A DNA stretch of 64,000 nt from Psilocybe azurescens (taxonomy: Eukaryota; Basidiomycota; Agaricomycetes; Agaricales; Agrocybaceae), in assembly GCA_023853785.1 (NCBI GenBank), contig JAJIRX010000685.1:1-64000 (forward strand). Direction: 5' to 3'. A program made the position numbers and the translations under genes. Shown in pieces: positions 50,136 to 60,311 of this stretch; positions within the stretch are counted from its first letter, which is position 1, and every line of letters begins with the position of its first letter. The notes under the pieces are model-generated. The model did no database searches and was not told where the DNA came from. It saw only the letters and a program-made list of their open reading frames with translations.

Positions 50136-50270
50136 TAGGCGTGACTGGGTAATTTGCGGAAGCTACATAAGTATAGACAAATAACGACACTGCCACGATC
50201 AATGTCATTCAAACACTGCCAGTGTGGCGCATGCTCTGCAATGTACAACCGTAATGGCAATCATCATGCA

Positions 50271-51345
50271 TCATGCCGCTTGCGCTTCCCTCGCCTTCTG
50301 CATTGCTAAAGCCCTCTCCGCTTTCCCCTCCTCGTATTCCTCAAACCATGCTTTTGCTGTTCCGACTGGGATGTGCTCATCTCCATTTCGAAGCCCCAGC
50401 ATCACAGCTTTCGTGAATTCATCGAGCGGCATCCAAAACTTGGACAACATTGGGGTAGTCCCTTGTACTTTCAGAACATCTGTCGTCAAATGAAACAAAT
50501 ATATCCATGGATCTATCCAACTAACCGTCATGTAACTCTGATTCAACAAGCCTGAAAACAAGTTTAATAAGGTGAATCAATGGTGAAAGTAAGTGAATGC
50601 ATCAACTGACGGAGGCAATATCTCCATGACACGAACATTCGTTGCATGGAGCTGGGCCCGAAGGGATGTTGTAAAGCTATGAAGGGCAGCTTTGGAAGCA
50701 GAATAATTTGGCATGGAAGGGTTCGGCACAATAGCTAACCCTGAGGTCACGGTAATAATGAACGAAGGGCGGCCTTGTTCCTAAGAATATGTATTAAGGC
50801 TTAATAATCGATGGCGCATACATAGAAACCTACCGAGAGTTTCATAAAGTGAGGTAATACATAGGTTATTAAGGCGATAACCGAAAGGTAGTTCACGTTA
50901 AGCTCCTCAACAACGTCTGAGCGCCAAGACACATTAGATAGTATCACTTCCCAAATCATGAATACATACTGGATAAATCCATGCCCTTTTTAAAGTGGAA
51001 TATATGCTGGATACCCGCGTTTAGGATAACTGTGTCTAACTGTTGAGTAAGATCTCATTCAATATTTTCAATGTCGGCAAGTTAATAGAAATAACTTCAG
51101 ACTTCAGGAAATCGAGTTATCAAGTCATCTACGTTCTTCTTCATCGTCTCTAGGTCTACACTCAAGTCGAGAAAAATGGCGTGGAGATCAGCCTTGGCGA
51201 GTTCTTCTAGACGTTCTTTTCGACGACCGGCTGCTATCACTTGAGGTCGACTCGGAAGCTTGGCTATATCGAGCGCAAGAGCACGCCCAATGCCGGAAGT
51301 GGCTCCAGTAATGAGGATACATTTAGAATCGTCAATGGATGGCAT
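50271..51345 (-). CDS. short-chain dehydrogenase/reductase
   Basis: Classical SDR oxidoreductase with NAD(P)-binding Rossmann fold. The start gives MPSIDDSKCILITGATSGIG (TGxxxGIG motif), then RPQVIAAGRRKERLEELAKA, LHAIFLDLSVDLETMKKNVD, the NAG motif region, a Ser-rich strand (FIITVTSGLAIVPNP) and NYSASKAALHSFTTSLRAQL with catalytic YxxxK, then ATNVRVMEILPPLVESELHD. C terminus: FTKAVMLGLRNGDEHIPVGT and a charged helix. The Arg after the nucleotide-binding strand (AAGRR) favours NADP. It resembles DltE-like fungal SDRs; substrate unknown. Five or six GT-AG introns, no frame break. About 250 aa. Its stop lies 135 bp from the MITE. Confidence 0.88.
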
Positions 51346-51866
51346 GGTGAGGTTGCTGAAGTTGGCTGGGTCTGAAGATCTGTGAGACCTTTCAATTTAT
51401 ATCTGTGTTACTCATCCCATGAATGAGCACGAGAAATGACTAAGGATAGATTTTGGTAACACGGTACTGATGTTTAACTCCGAATTTCTAAACACTCTCC
51501 CTTAGTTGGCGTGTATACATACTCTACTAAAGTGTCGACGATGATATGTAATAGAAAATATGCACGTGGAAGAGAATAGAAGGGAACTCAGGTGAGTCCA
51601 TTCCCACTGCCCGTGAACCATTTTGTAACCATTTTCACTGGTAAAGTATGAGGATATAATGTTCAGAGAACCTGCGCAATATTCACAGTTCACTAAGTAG
51701 CCGGCAGGTAGTCGATGTTACCATCACTGTATTTATCTTATCTTATCTTGACTGTTCACCTCACCAATATTGGTCATCTTCGACCTTCGGTGTATTGCCC
51801 GTCACTCCCTCCTTCAAGTTGAACTTCACTTGATCTGCATTCAATCCAAGGACTTCGATTTTACTA
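51346..51866. promoter_or_regulatory. divergent promoter region SDR / TPR gene
   Basis: 521 bp between divergent ATGs. It contains a run of TTATC repeats (tttatcttatcttatcttgac, about 51731-51750), that is, three GATAAG sites on the minus strand, candidate GATA-factor targets. No coding exon seen. Confidence 0.4.
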
Positions 51867-52890
51867 TGTCTTCAGAAGACAATACCAATTGCTCCCAGGA
51901 AACAACGTTGGTGGAAGTGAGTAAGTCCATCAAGAACGAGCCATGAGTGCGCAGTTTTCAGTAACCATCCACTACTAGAACTATCTGGAGATCGCAAGTC
52001 ACAGGAAGCAAGATGGCAACAACCACTTTCGCGCTGGGAAGTGGGATGAGGCTCTAGTTGCATATAGATCGGCTCTTAACTGCCTTCCAAAACGGTCTTT
52101 GAGCGCAAATGAAGTGAACCCCTTGCCATCGGAAGAGGATGGTGAAGCAGGAGAGAAACAAAATTCTGATGCGCCCAAGGCCGAAGAGGACGTTGTCGAC
52201 ATATCATCTCCGGCTGTTAGTGAAACAGACAAGGAAGCTGCGCGACTTCGGGCTGTGTTGAATGCGAATATAGGCGCGTGCTTTGTGAAACTAGTGTGTG
52301 GAGCTTACGCTGCGTTGCATGGAAGAGATTTCATCTTGTATTTTTTTAGGGTGACCATAAAGAGGCCGTGAAATCATGTACCGAAGGTAGTCAAGCATCT
52401 GATTGTTTCATAAAACGTTTTTCACTAGTGATTTCTCCACTCTAGCTATTCACGACGATCCAACATATGTCAAGGCTCGAGAAAGACGAGCAGCGTCTAA
52501 TGATGTACTAAACACATGGACTAGTCTCACCTCGGTACAAGAAGGTGAGTGCACAAAATAAGGAAATTATCATAAGGGTGATGTATTTCAAATGTAGATT
52601 ACGATGCTCTCCTCAAATTGATAAATTCGCCGTCCCAACAATCGGATATCAAGCGGAAACTTCAGCTACTCAAGCCACGACTAGAAGCGGCGCAGAAACG
52701 AGAGACGGATGAAATGCTGGGTAAACTAAAAGGCTTGGGCAATAGCATATTAGGTTTGTTGCTATACTAGTACCTTCATCTCAAGATTGGAGGCTCATCT
52801 CTAGTACTAGGTAATTTTGGGCTTTCGACGGACAACTTCAAATTCGAACCCAATGGCGCGGGAGGATATTCAATGAACTTCACTCGGTAG
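51867..52890 (+). CDS. TPR co-chaperone-like protein (TTC1 family)
   Basis: Small tetratricopeptide protein related to animal TTC1, which binds Hsp70/Hsp90. The start gives MSSEDNTNCSQETTLVE, an intron, then ASHRKQDGNNHFRAGKWDEA and LVAYRSALNCLPKR (TPR1), an acidic insert (LPSEEDGEAGEKQNSDAPKA), EAARLRAVLNANIGACFVKL (TPR2), GDHKEAVKSCTEAIHDDPTY and VKARERRAASNDVLN (TPR3). A charged helix (KLQLLKPRLEAAQKRETDEM) precedes the diagnostic TTC1 tail, LGKLKGLGNSILGNFGLSTD and NFKFEPNGAGGYSMNF. About 250 aa, short introns, no frame break. Convergent with IMP1, with 111 bp between stops. Confidence 0.88.
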
Positions 52891-53001
52891 AGAACAATTG
52901 CGCTGTATGTTATTCCATGGATATCATATCATTTGATATAGGTTATCTGGTTTGTAAAAATCTTGAAAGATTTCAGGGGCCAAATCTAGGCATAAAGCAT
53001 G

Positions 53002-53473
53002 TCAACCACAGCTTTGCGTGTCAAGAGAAACGTGGCGTACCCTTGCGAACGCCCGCCCTTTGACAAGTCCAATAGGGACAGGCCCGTACATGCGCGAGTC
53101 ACGCGATGCTGCGGCGTTGTCTCCACTGATCCATATGTGTCCTTTGGGCACAACGATATGTTCCGTAGACGGGAAAATCTGGCCAGTAGGGTCTACGCAA
53201 ACGATGTCTCCAGGCAGACCGATCAAGCGTTTGCATACCATTTTCTTTGGCTCGATAGGCGACTTGACTATGAGCAAATCACCGCGTGCCATCTTGCTTG
53301 GAAAGAGGCGGTACGTAATCAGATCTTCGATAACAAGTTCACCGCCCACGGCTAGAGTGGGCAACATTGAGGGACCAGCCATCTGTCGCGGTTATAGTGA
53401 GTCGAGGACATGGGAGATAGTCGGTAATTACGCACAAAGGAAACGCGTCCGACATATGTCGTGAAGAGGTGAA
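53002..53473 (-). CDS. IMP1: mitochondrial inner membrane peptidase subunit Imp1 (first exon not resolved)
   Basis: Catalytic subunit of the inner-membrane signal peptidase (family S26) that trims proteins sorted to the intermembrane space. Visible: VHLFTTYVGRVSF (end of the N-terminal membrane segment), an intron, then MAGPSMLPTLAVGGELVIED with catalytic Ser, KMARGDLLIVKSPIEPKKMV, CKRLIGLPGDIVCVD with catalytic Lys, VPKGHIWISGDNAAASRDSR and MYGPVPIGLVKGRAFARV. Ser/Lys dyad complete. The upstream exon with the start codon could not be placed with confidence; it must lie between 53474 and about 53800, and the region opens toward ELP4, which starts at 53876. Protein from visible exons about 140 aa versus 160-190 for the family. 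Confidence 0.87.
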
Positions 53474-53875
53474 CTGCGAAAAGAAAATTAATTACCTATT
53501 AGAACATGAGTCTTATGAAAACATTTATGCATTATATGTGCCAAACAGAACCTTCAAAGTTCCTATTGCGATGCGCTTGGTGTATTTTAGTGGCGACAGG
53601 CTGCCAGGAGCAGTCTTGAACGGTTGTCGCGAATATGATCTAGCCACAAAGAAATCCTTTGAACAGCGTGCAGTGTGCAATGACATCCAAAGCCTCGAAG
53701 TCCTAAGCCATGGCATCCTAGTCTGGGGGTTTCTGCGCGACTGCTGCTTAAGAAGTTGGCTTAGTAAGGCATAAACCAGGGCAATAGAAAGAGACGTGAG
53801 AAATTAATTATTTTGTAAAATCTTATCTGCTAAGTGGCTTAGATTAGCGAAACGAACGCGTTCGAAAGAAGCAAA

Positions 53876-55164
53876 ATGTCTTCCTTCAAACGCAAAGCAA
53901 CAGGCAAGCAGGCTCTTAATGTATACCCGGGGACGCGTATTTCACCTGCTTCAAACCTCAGTCTTGTCACATCTACTGGTATCTCATCTCTAGACGACAT
54001 CTTAGGGGTGGGTTGCCACTTTCATGTTCTCTGGTCTTTGGAGCTCCAGATATCCATTCATCCTATGGGGAGCTCATCCAAAAGTATTTCGTCGCGCAAG
54101 GAATGGGCAGCGGTCACAGAGTCTGTATTGTAGGAGAGGATCCGGAGAGGTTTGTCCGCGATGTTATGTGGTTCCCCAAATCGCAGGCCGCCCTGCAGAA
54201 AGCGGCTGAATCAGAGGACGAGGATAAACCTGCCGATCAAGACCAGAAAGTGAAGATCGCGTGGAGATATGAAAAATGAAGCAATTCCAGACGACTGTAG
54301 GAAACCAGTATGTCTACAACTTTCTCTGTCAGATAAAAAGGTGGATTTTAATGACGGGATGATCTTGATTCAGAGATGGGGACTGTCTGCCGTTCGAACT
54401 TGCGAGTCGTGTGCCAAAAGAGATGATTGATGATGGATTGTTGTCTAAAAGGATACATTTGGTGGATGTCGAGATGAGCATGTTTGATATTCTAGGAGAA
54501 ATCTCGAGGTTTCTTGAGGCCGAGACCAAGGAAGCCACGCGGATCTGTATTCCAGGACTTGGATCGCCGGGCTGGGGCGAGCTTACACCACAGGTGGGTG
54601 ATATGATCCACACAAAATAATTAACATGGTATTAACTAAAAACAGAGAATTCTATATTTTCTGCACTCGCTGCGCGGTATTCTACGACGCCATGGACACG
54701 GGTGTGCATCTGTGAGTCTTCCGGCACACGTGTCCACAGACGCATGGGGTGATCTGGGGTGGATGGAAAAGGTGGGATGGAGCGCGGATGGCGCGGTGAC
54801 TGTATCAGCATTTACAGGTGTGTGATGACGTTCAAACAGAGGGGATATAGAAGCTGACAGATTAAAAACTGCAGCGAACCCGGGACTTGCCAGTATATTT
54901 CCGTCCCATCATGGACTTGTGTCTGTGCATCGACTGCCGGCACCTCACACGTTAAGTCCACCCAGTGATAGATTTTCGACGCTGCGAGGACTAGGAAGCA
55001 GCGGAGAAAACAATCTTGGGTTTAAATGCACAAGAAAGCGGCTTATATTTGAGACGATACACCTGGATGTAGAGGGGGGACAGGGGAAAGAAGGACGCCG
55101 AGCAACGCAGTGTCAGCGGGGCGTGTGGATGTGGAGATTGAAAGTGCAGGAGGCAGAAAAGTGA
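53876..55164 (+). CDS. ELP4: Elongator complex subunit Elp4
   Basis: RecA-like subunit of the Elp4-6 ring of Elongator, which is needed for wobble-uridine tRNA modification. The start gives MSSFKRKATGKQALNVYPGT and RISPASNLSLVTSTGISSLD, then DILGGGLPLSCSLVFGAP (degenerate P-loop position), YGELIQKYFVAQGMGSGHRV, CIVGEDPERFVRDVMWFP, VKIAWRYEKMKQFQTTVG, an intron, DCLPFELASRVPKEMIDDGL, RICIPGLGSPGWGELTPQ, RILYFLHSLRGILRRHGHGC, and SIFPSHHGLVSVHRLPAPHT. C terminus KCTRKRLIFETIHLDVEGG and VWMWRLKVQE. One G seems missing in the G4 run at 54005-54008, exactly at GGGLP. About 370 aa. Head-to-head with IMP1. Confidence 0.9.
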
Positions 55165-55316
55165 AGCCGAGTAGAAAAAGAGTTGTGTTTGAGAATGATT
55201 TTTAGATGATCGCAACGATCAGTTGTTGTGGGATGTTTATTGAGTAAAGTTGTAACTGTTTTCAATTGATACTAAGTACATACGATACTTACTTACATGC
55301 ATGACTGACTGAGAGA

Positions 55317-58300
55317 ATGAGCTACAGCGACGATGAAATAGCCAGCGCTCCTTATCCCAACATGGATCCCGCTCATTACCCAGACCCGTATCCTTCCTAT
55401 CGTCCCCCCTCCCTGCCCTCTCCTCGGGCGCATCCTCGGCCTCCACCCGTTCCTCAGCCTACACAAGCTCAGGCAGCGCTCTCGCCTATGTCGACTACTC
55501 AAACGTCCATGTAGCCTCTCCCGATGAGGACATCTCAGGCATAGCCTCAGATGCTCTTCTCCAGATGCTTGCCAGCGATCCAGCGCAGTCCTCCTCCGCC
55601 AGGGGGCCCATTCTCAGGAGTCCAGATCGTTCTCGCTGGTCAGAAGCAAACTCAGCAGGTCTCCGTTCACGCTCCTCGTCGTTGGAAATGGCTTGACTTC
55701 AAATCCCCTCACGATTTCTCTTCCCCGTCGCTTTCTCAGAAGCCCAGCTACGATGTCACTTGGCAGACAGTCCACGAAAGGGACGAAATACTCATGTCAG
55801 AAGAGGAAACAGACGACGAGCCTACTCTCGACTCAATCGAGACAGAATCAGACGACAAATACGAGGAGCGCACCTCGGCTGCAGTCGTCGCAGACGAGGG
55901 TCGTGGCCTCATTGTTCAGGGTGATAATGTTCCCATCGTTCAGTTGCAAATACAACCTGGTCAGTCTCCCTTTCATGGTATCATGTCGTCTTCCCATCTT
56001 ATTTCCTTCTTTTCTAGGCACTACGCATCTTTTGATAGGATCATCAACAACTCCAAACTCTGTCCCCTCATTCCTTACTTCTGTTCTACCCCAGATCGCT
56101 CACAGTCTGCTCGCTTTGGATATTTCCGCCAATTTTCTAGGTGCTTTACCCCCTGTCTTGGCTGTGTGCGAATGTCTCGAGGAGCTCAATGTCGCCTCAA
56201 ATCCCCTCAGAGTCCTTCCCGTCTTCCTGGCAGACCTTCTTAACCTTCGCGTCCTGATCGCAGACTCTACTGGCATCAGTACCTTGCCCGATGCGCTTGT
56301 CGACCTAGACAAACTCCACACTATAAGCATCCGGAGGAATAAACTTCATGCTCTTCCTAGTTGGCTCTGTCTCCTCCCGGCTCTCCAAACTTTGTGTCTC
56401 GATGGCAATCCTTTTCAAGGCCCATGGAAAGCTCTCGTTGATCCCCTCTTAGCAAAAGTTCCCACAACCCCGTTTATCCTCCCTCAACTCCCATGTTGCT
56501 ACCCCTGTCAGCGGGTGTACAGAGCTCGAACGCTGACACGGAAACAGATGGTACTGACGTCGACGACTATTCAGATCACGAAGATAGCAGTCCGCGGCAG
56601 GCTGGTTATGTCCGCTCCCCAGAAGAAGAAGATCATACCATAACGCAGGCGCGTGGCCCGTTTCTATCTCGAGCAACCACTTCTCCTCTTCCTGGTAGTG
56701 CCCCGCCTTCAACTAAACCCCTCGCGAGAACACGAACCACCCCTAATCGGTCCTATTTCGAACAAACACGCTCCAAAGCAGGGCCTAACATTCCCTCGGA
56801 CTCAAGAGCGCGACTCCAGCCACCAGCGAACAAGTACGACGCCCAGGTATCCCCGAGTACCGATCAGCATGAGATACGCAAGATGAAAAGCGCTGGCGAC
56901 CTTCGACGAGGCAGGTCCGCTACTACAATCGCTGAAGAACCTCTGATGCCCAGGCCGCCGGTGGCAAAATACCCAACCTCGCTCTCGAGTTCTAATCTAT
57001 TGCAAATGGGTGATACCGGCACCCATTCAAGTATCACAGACGATTTCAACAAACGATTCGCAAGTTTGGGACCTATCTCACAGTATGGTTCTCCATCTCG
57101 AATGCCACCCAACGCAGCGAGACCTTTGTTAAGCAAATCAATGTGGGAGAGTTCACCGGGACCATACAGTTCTCCAGCCCCCCCTGCTCTTGCTGATAAT
57201 TTGACTCGCTCATCATCTTATTCACCTGCTGCCCCTCCTCAAGCTGCTCCTCCTTCTCAAGCTGCTGCCCCTCCTCAAGTCCAACAACCGGCTAGTCGGG
57301 AACCAAAATCGTCAAGTCAGCGCCAGCGACCACCGACAAGAGACAAGAGCACTAGGTGGGGATTCCTAAAAAGATGTCAATGGGTAAAATGAAGCCAGAC
57401 CCCCATCAACAACGTCTTCACCCTCTTCTTCTCCTAACCCTCCCCGAATTAATAGGCCCCAGACTTCAAATGGGTTGACGAATTCACATTTCGGCTCCTA
57501 TATCAAGAGGGCTCGACCGCATGAGCAAGACACCCCAGATTGACGTCCGCCTTTCCACCACAGGCGCTTTGGACGCTCTGCCGATGATATCTACACCGCC
57601 ACCTCCTGTCTCCCACCCTCCTAGGCAAGACTCTCTTGCCGTCCCATCGAATAATTTATTGATCCCGGGACAACCAAGAACCACGAAACGACGGAGCTTC
57701 TTGCCCATCGAAGCTCCAGGTGGAATGTCCCTTAGCATCCCGGAAAATTCCACTTTCGTGACCGGCGTCGTCGTGTCTCAAGACGGAGAAGATCACCCTG
57801 GGAGTGAGGATGCGCGAGTGACGACTCCGAGTCCAATACTAGACCATGAACAATACATTCGTCGAGAAGAGGATCGCGCACGAGACGCCTATATGCGTGC
57901 ATTGAGATCGGTCATGGCCTATCTCAAGGACATGAATGATCTTGGAGCCTTGCAGCAGCAACAACAGGGTAACCTGTTGAGCGTGTATGGTCCATCGGCG
58001 CAGGACGAACACCTCACTGCCCGTCCTAGAAGGCCTACCATTGTGGAGCGAGAACTGTCAGTGGCCTCGACCGGGTCGACAACAATGGTTTCTTTGTCGG
58101 ATAGTACTGGACATCTACGTTCTTCTGATTCAATTGCAGGCTTGCGGAGTGGTTCATCGAGTCAGACGCTCAGCGTGGCGACGACTGACAGCAGCGGCTC
58201 ATCCGAAGAACGCAAGTTCAAAGACGACAAAGGAAAGCGGGCCATGGTCATTCGAGAAATTTTAGTGTAGGTTTTCTCCACTCTGTTGTCGTGTTTATAT

Positions 58301-59896
58301 AAGCTGAAACGGTTGCTGGATGTAGGACTGAGCGGACATACGTCAAAGGTTTACAAGAGCTTGTCGACATTTACATCAAGCCAGCCGCAACGCCCGTCAA
58401 TCTTCTCAGTGGCGTTGGTTCAAGCAAGGATACGGCTGTGCCTGCAGCAGAGCGCAAGATTGTCTTTGGGGGTATCGATGCTCTGTTCTCCTTCCACCAC
58501 GACAGTTTCCTGCCGGCACTAGAAGGTGCCGCTGCTCCTCTTATGAGACCCGCCGCGGAAATGCTGGAAGCGGATGCGGACGGTCAACTGTCGCTCAACG
58601 TTGCAAAGGCGGTTGGAGATATCTTTGTTAAACATGCTGCGTTCATGAGGATGTATTCGAGCTATATCAAGTAAGTCTATGCGCTAGTAGTGAATTAGAC
58701 CGAGATCAACGACCTAAAAATACTGATTTTACTTTCCTTCTCGCAGCAACTTTGACAGTTCAGTGCAACGGGTCAAGTATTGGACATCTGATAGGAACTC
58801 ACCGGGAACCCCTAGTTCTGGCAACACTCTGTCACCCTCGTCGAGTACAGCACAGCTTGTTGGACTCGGGATATCCATGGCTATCACTAGCAACCCTAAT
58901 ACTATTACAGACACGTCGGCGGCGACTGGCATCCCGAATCTAACGACAAGTCAACGGAAGAGGATCAAAACTTATCTCAAGCGGTGTCGCTTGAATCCCC
59001 GGCATACCCAACTAAATTTAGAAGGATACCTCCTGCTTCCTGTTCAACGAGTCCCCCGATATAAGCTGCTTGTGCGTTGATTCAATCACTTTTAGTCTGT
59101 TTTGGTTACTTAGTATTTTTTGTAGCTGGAAGAGCTTCTTCGGAGCACACCCCAACCCATGAATACATGGATGATCCGCTGGATCGAGCTTTGGCAGAGA
59201 TTGCCCTTTTGGCAAACAACATGAACGAGGGCAAACGCGAGTCGGAATCACGCCGAAAACTCGTACAATGGCAAGCAAGAATACGTGGCAAGTTCCCCAG
59301 TCCGCTTGTACAACCCCATCGGTGAGAGTTCTATCATTAGGGGATGCCAGTAATGCTGACACCAAGTTAAAATGCAGGCGTCTAATCATGGATGGCACTC
59401 TGTTACTAACCCGCGTTGTTCGCAAGGCAGTTGTTTCGTTTGAGGCTATAAATGCTCAGGGCGATGCTTCTACCGTGCAAGTCGACTGCCTCGCACCTGA
59501 ATTGACACCTCGGCCACTCGTTGGCATTCTGTGTAACGATTTGCTGGTCTTGTGTCGTGACCCTTCGGAAGGCCAAGATCCGACCTCTAACGTGGATTTG
59601 TGGGCTGTCCTGAGAATGCAGACGACACCTCAACCAGCTAGCATTGTTCATGGAACTTGTGAGCTGTCATTTTAACCTTTTCAATACAAAAAATTCTAAA
59701 AGGATTTTTAACTGCAGCTCTCCGATTGGTTGATAATAAGGCTATATTGTACTTCGATGCTCCGACACCGTCTGCTGCTCTTAATTGGTATCGAGGTCCG
59801 TTTCTTATTTTAATCTGATTTGTGTCACTCTGGCTCAAACTGTATTTGGATTGTAACACAGCTATTAACTTACATATACCCGCTTCAAAGACTTGA
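55317..59896 (+). CDS. LRR plus RhoGEF (DH) protein
   Basis: Predicted Rho/Cdc42 guanine-nucleotide exchange factor with an N-terminal leucine-rich repeat block. LRRs: LLALDISANFLGALPPVLAV, CECLEELNVASNPLRVLPVF, LLNLRVLIADSTGISTLPDA, LDKLHTISIRRNKLHALPSW, LPALQTLCLDGNPFQGPW. A long Ser/Pro linker follows, with poly-Pro/Ala and poly-Gln. Then the DH domain: KRAMVIREIL, TERTYVKGLQELVDIYIKPA, FGGIDALFSFHHDSFLPALE, KHAAFMRMYSSYI, LNLEGYLLLPVQRVPRYKLL (the DH signature), then a PH-like part (RRLIMDGTLLLTRVV; GILCNDLLVLCRD) ending INLHIPASKT. Frame breaks near 55685, 56478, 57368-57372, 57400-57404 and 57485, mostly in A or C runs, or unseen introns. About 1,350 aa. Partner GTPase unknown. Confidence 0.8.
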
Positions 59897-60311
59897 AATT
59901 TGTGTTTTTAAACCTCTATCTCTCCTTTTCGTTCAAGTACGGTGTACTCTCATTCCTTTCCTTAGAAACCATCATTTAATTATTATATGTGCAATGTTTT
60001 CCCTCACAGATGTCATGAAGGCCCATGATACCATTGATCCATGTTTTCGTGCGCCGGATATCCACCTGTGCTATGTTCTTTCCTTCATACATGTCATCAA
60101 TACCCGCAATTCCATGTTTTCGCGATTCTTCAAAAATTAAATGCTTTCTTGAGGGACAGAGGTCAAATTTTCATTATCGCATTAATTAGGGATATTCGAT
60201 TCATGTGAAATTATCAATCAAATATCGTAAGCATAAATGGTACTAGAGTGCTGGCTAACAGATCCCTATCCTACGTATTGAAACCTTACATCTGTGAAAA
60301 CAACAATTAGT
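59897..60311. other. convergent intergenic region, no gene seen
   Basis: 415 bp between the RhoGEF and permease stops. Contains a short imperfect direct repeat ending CCATGTTTTCG (near 60051 and 60122). No supported gene. Confidence 0.4.

Noticed and set aside
60010..60125. Imperfect direct repeat ending CCATGTTTTCG
   Set aside because: Too short and diverged to call an element; noted only as part of the spacer.
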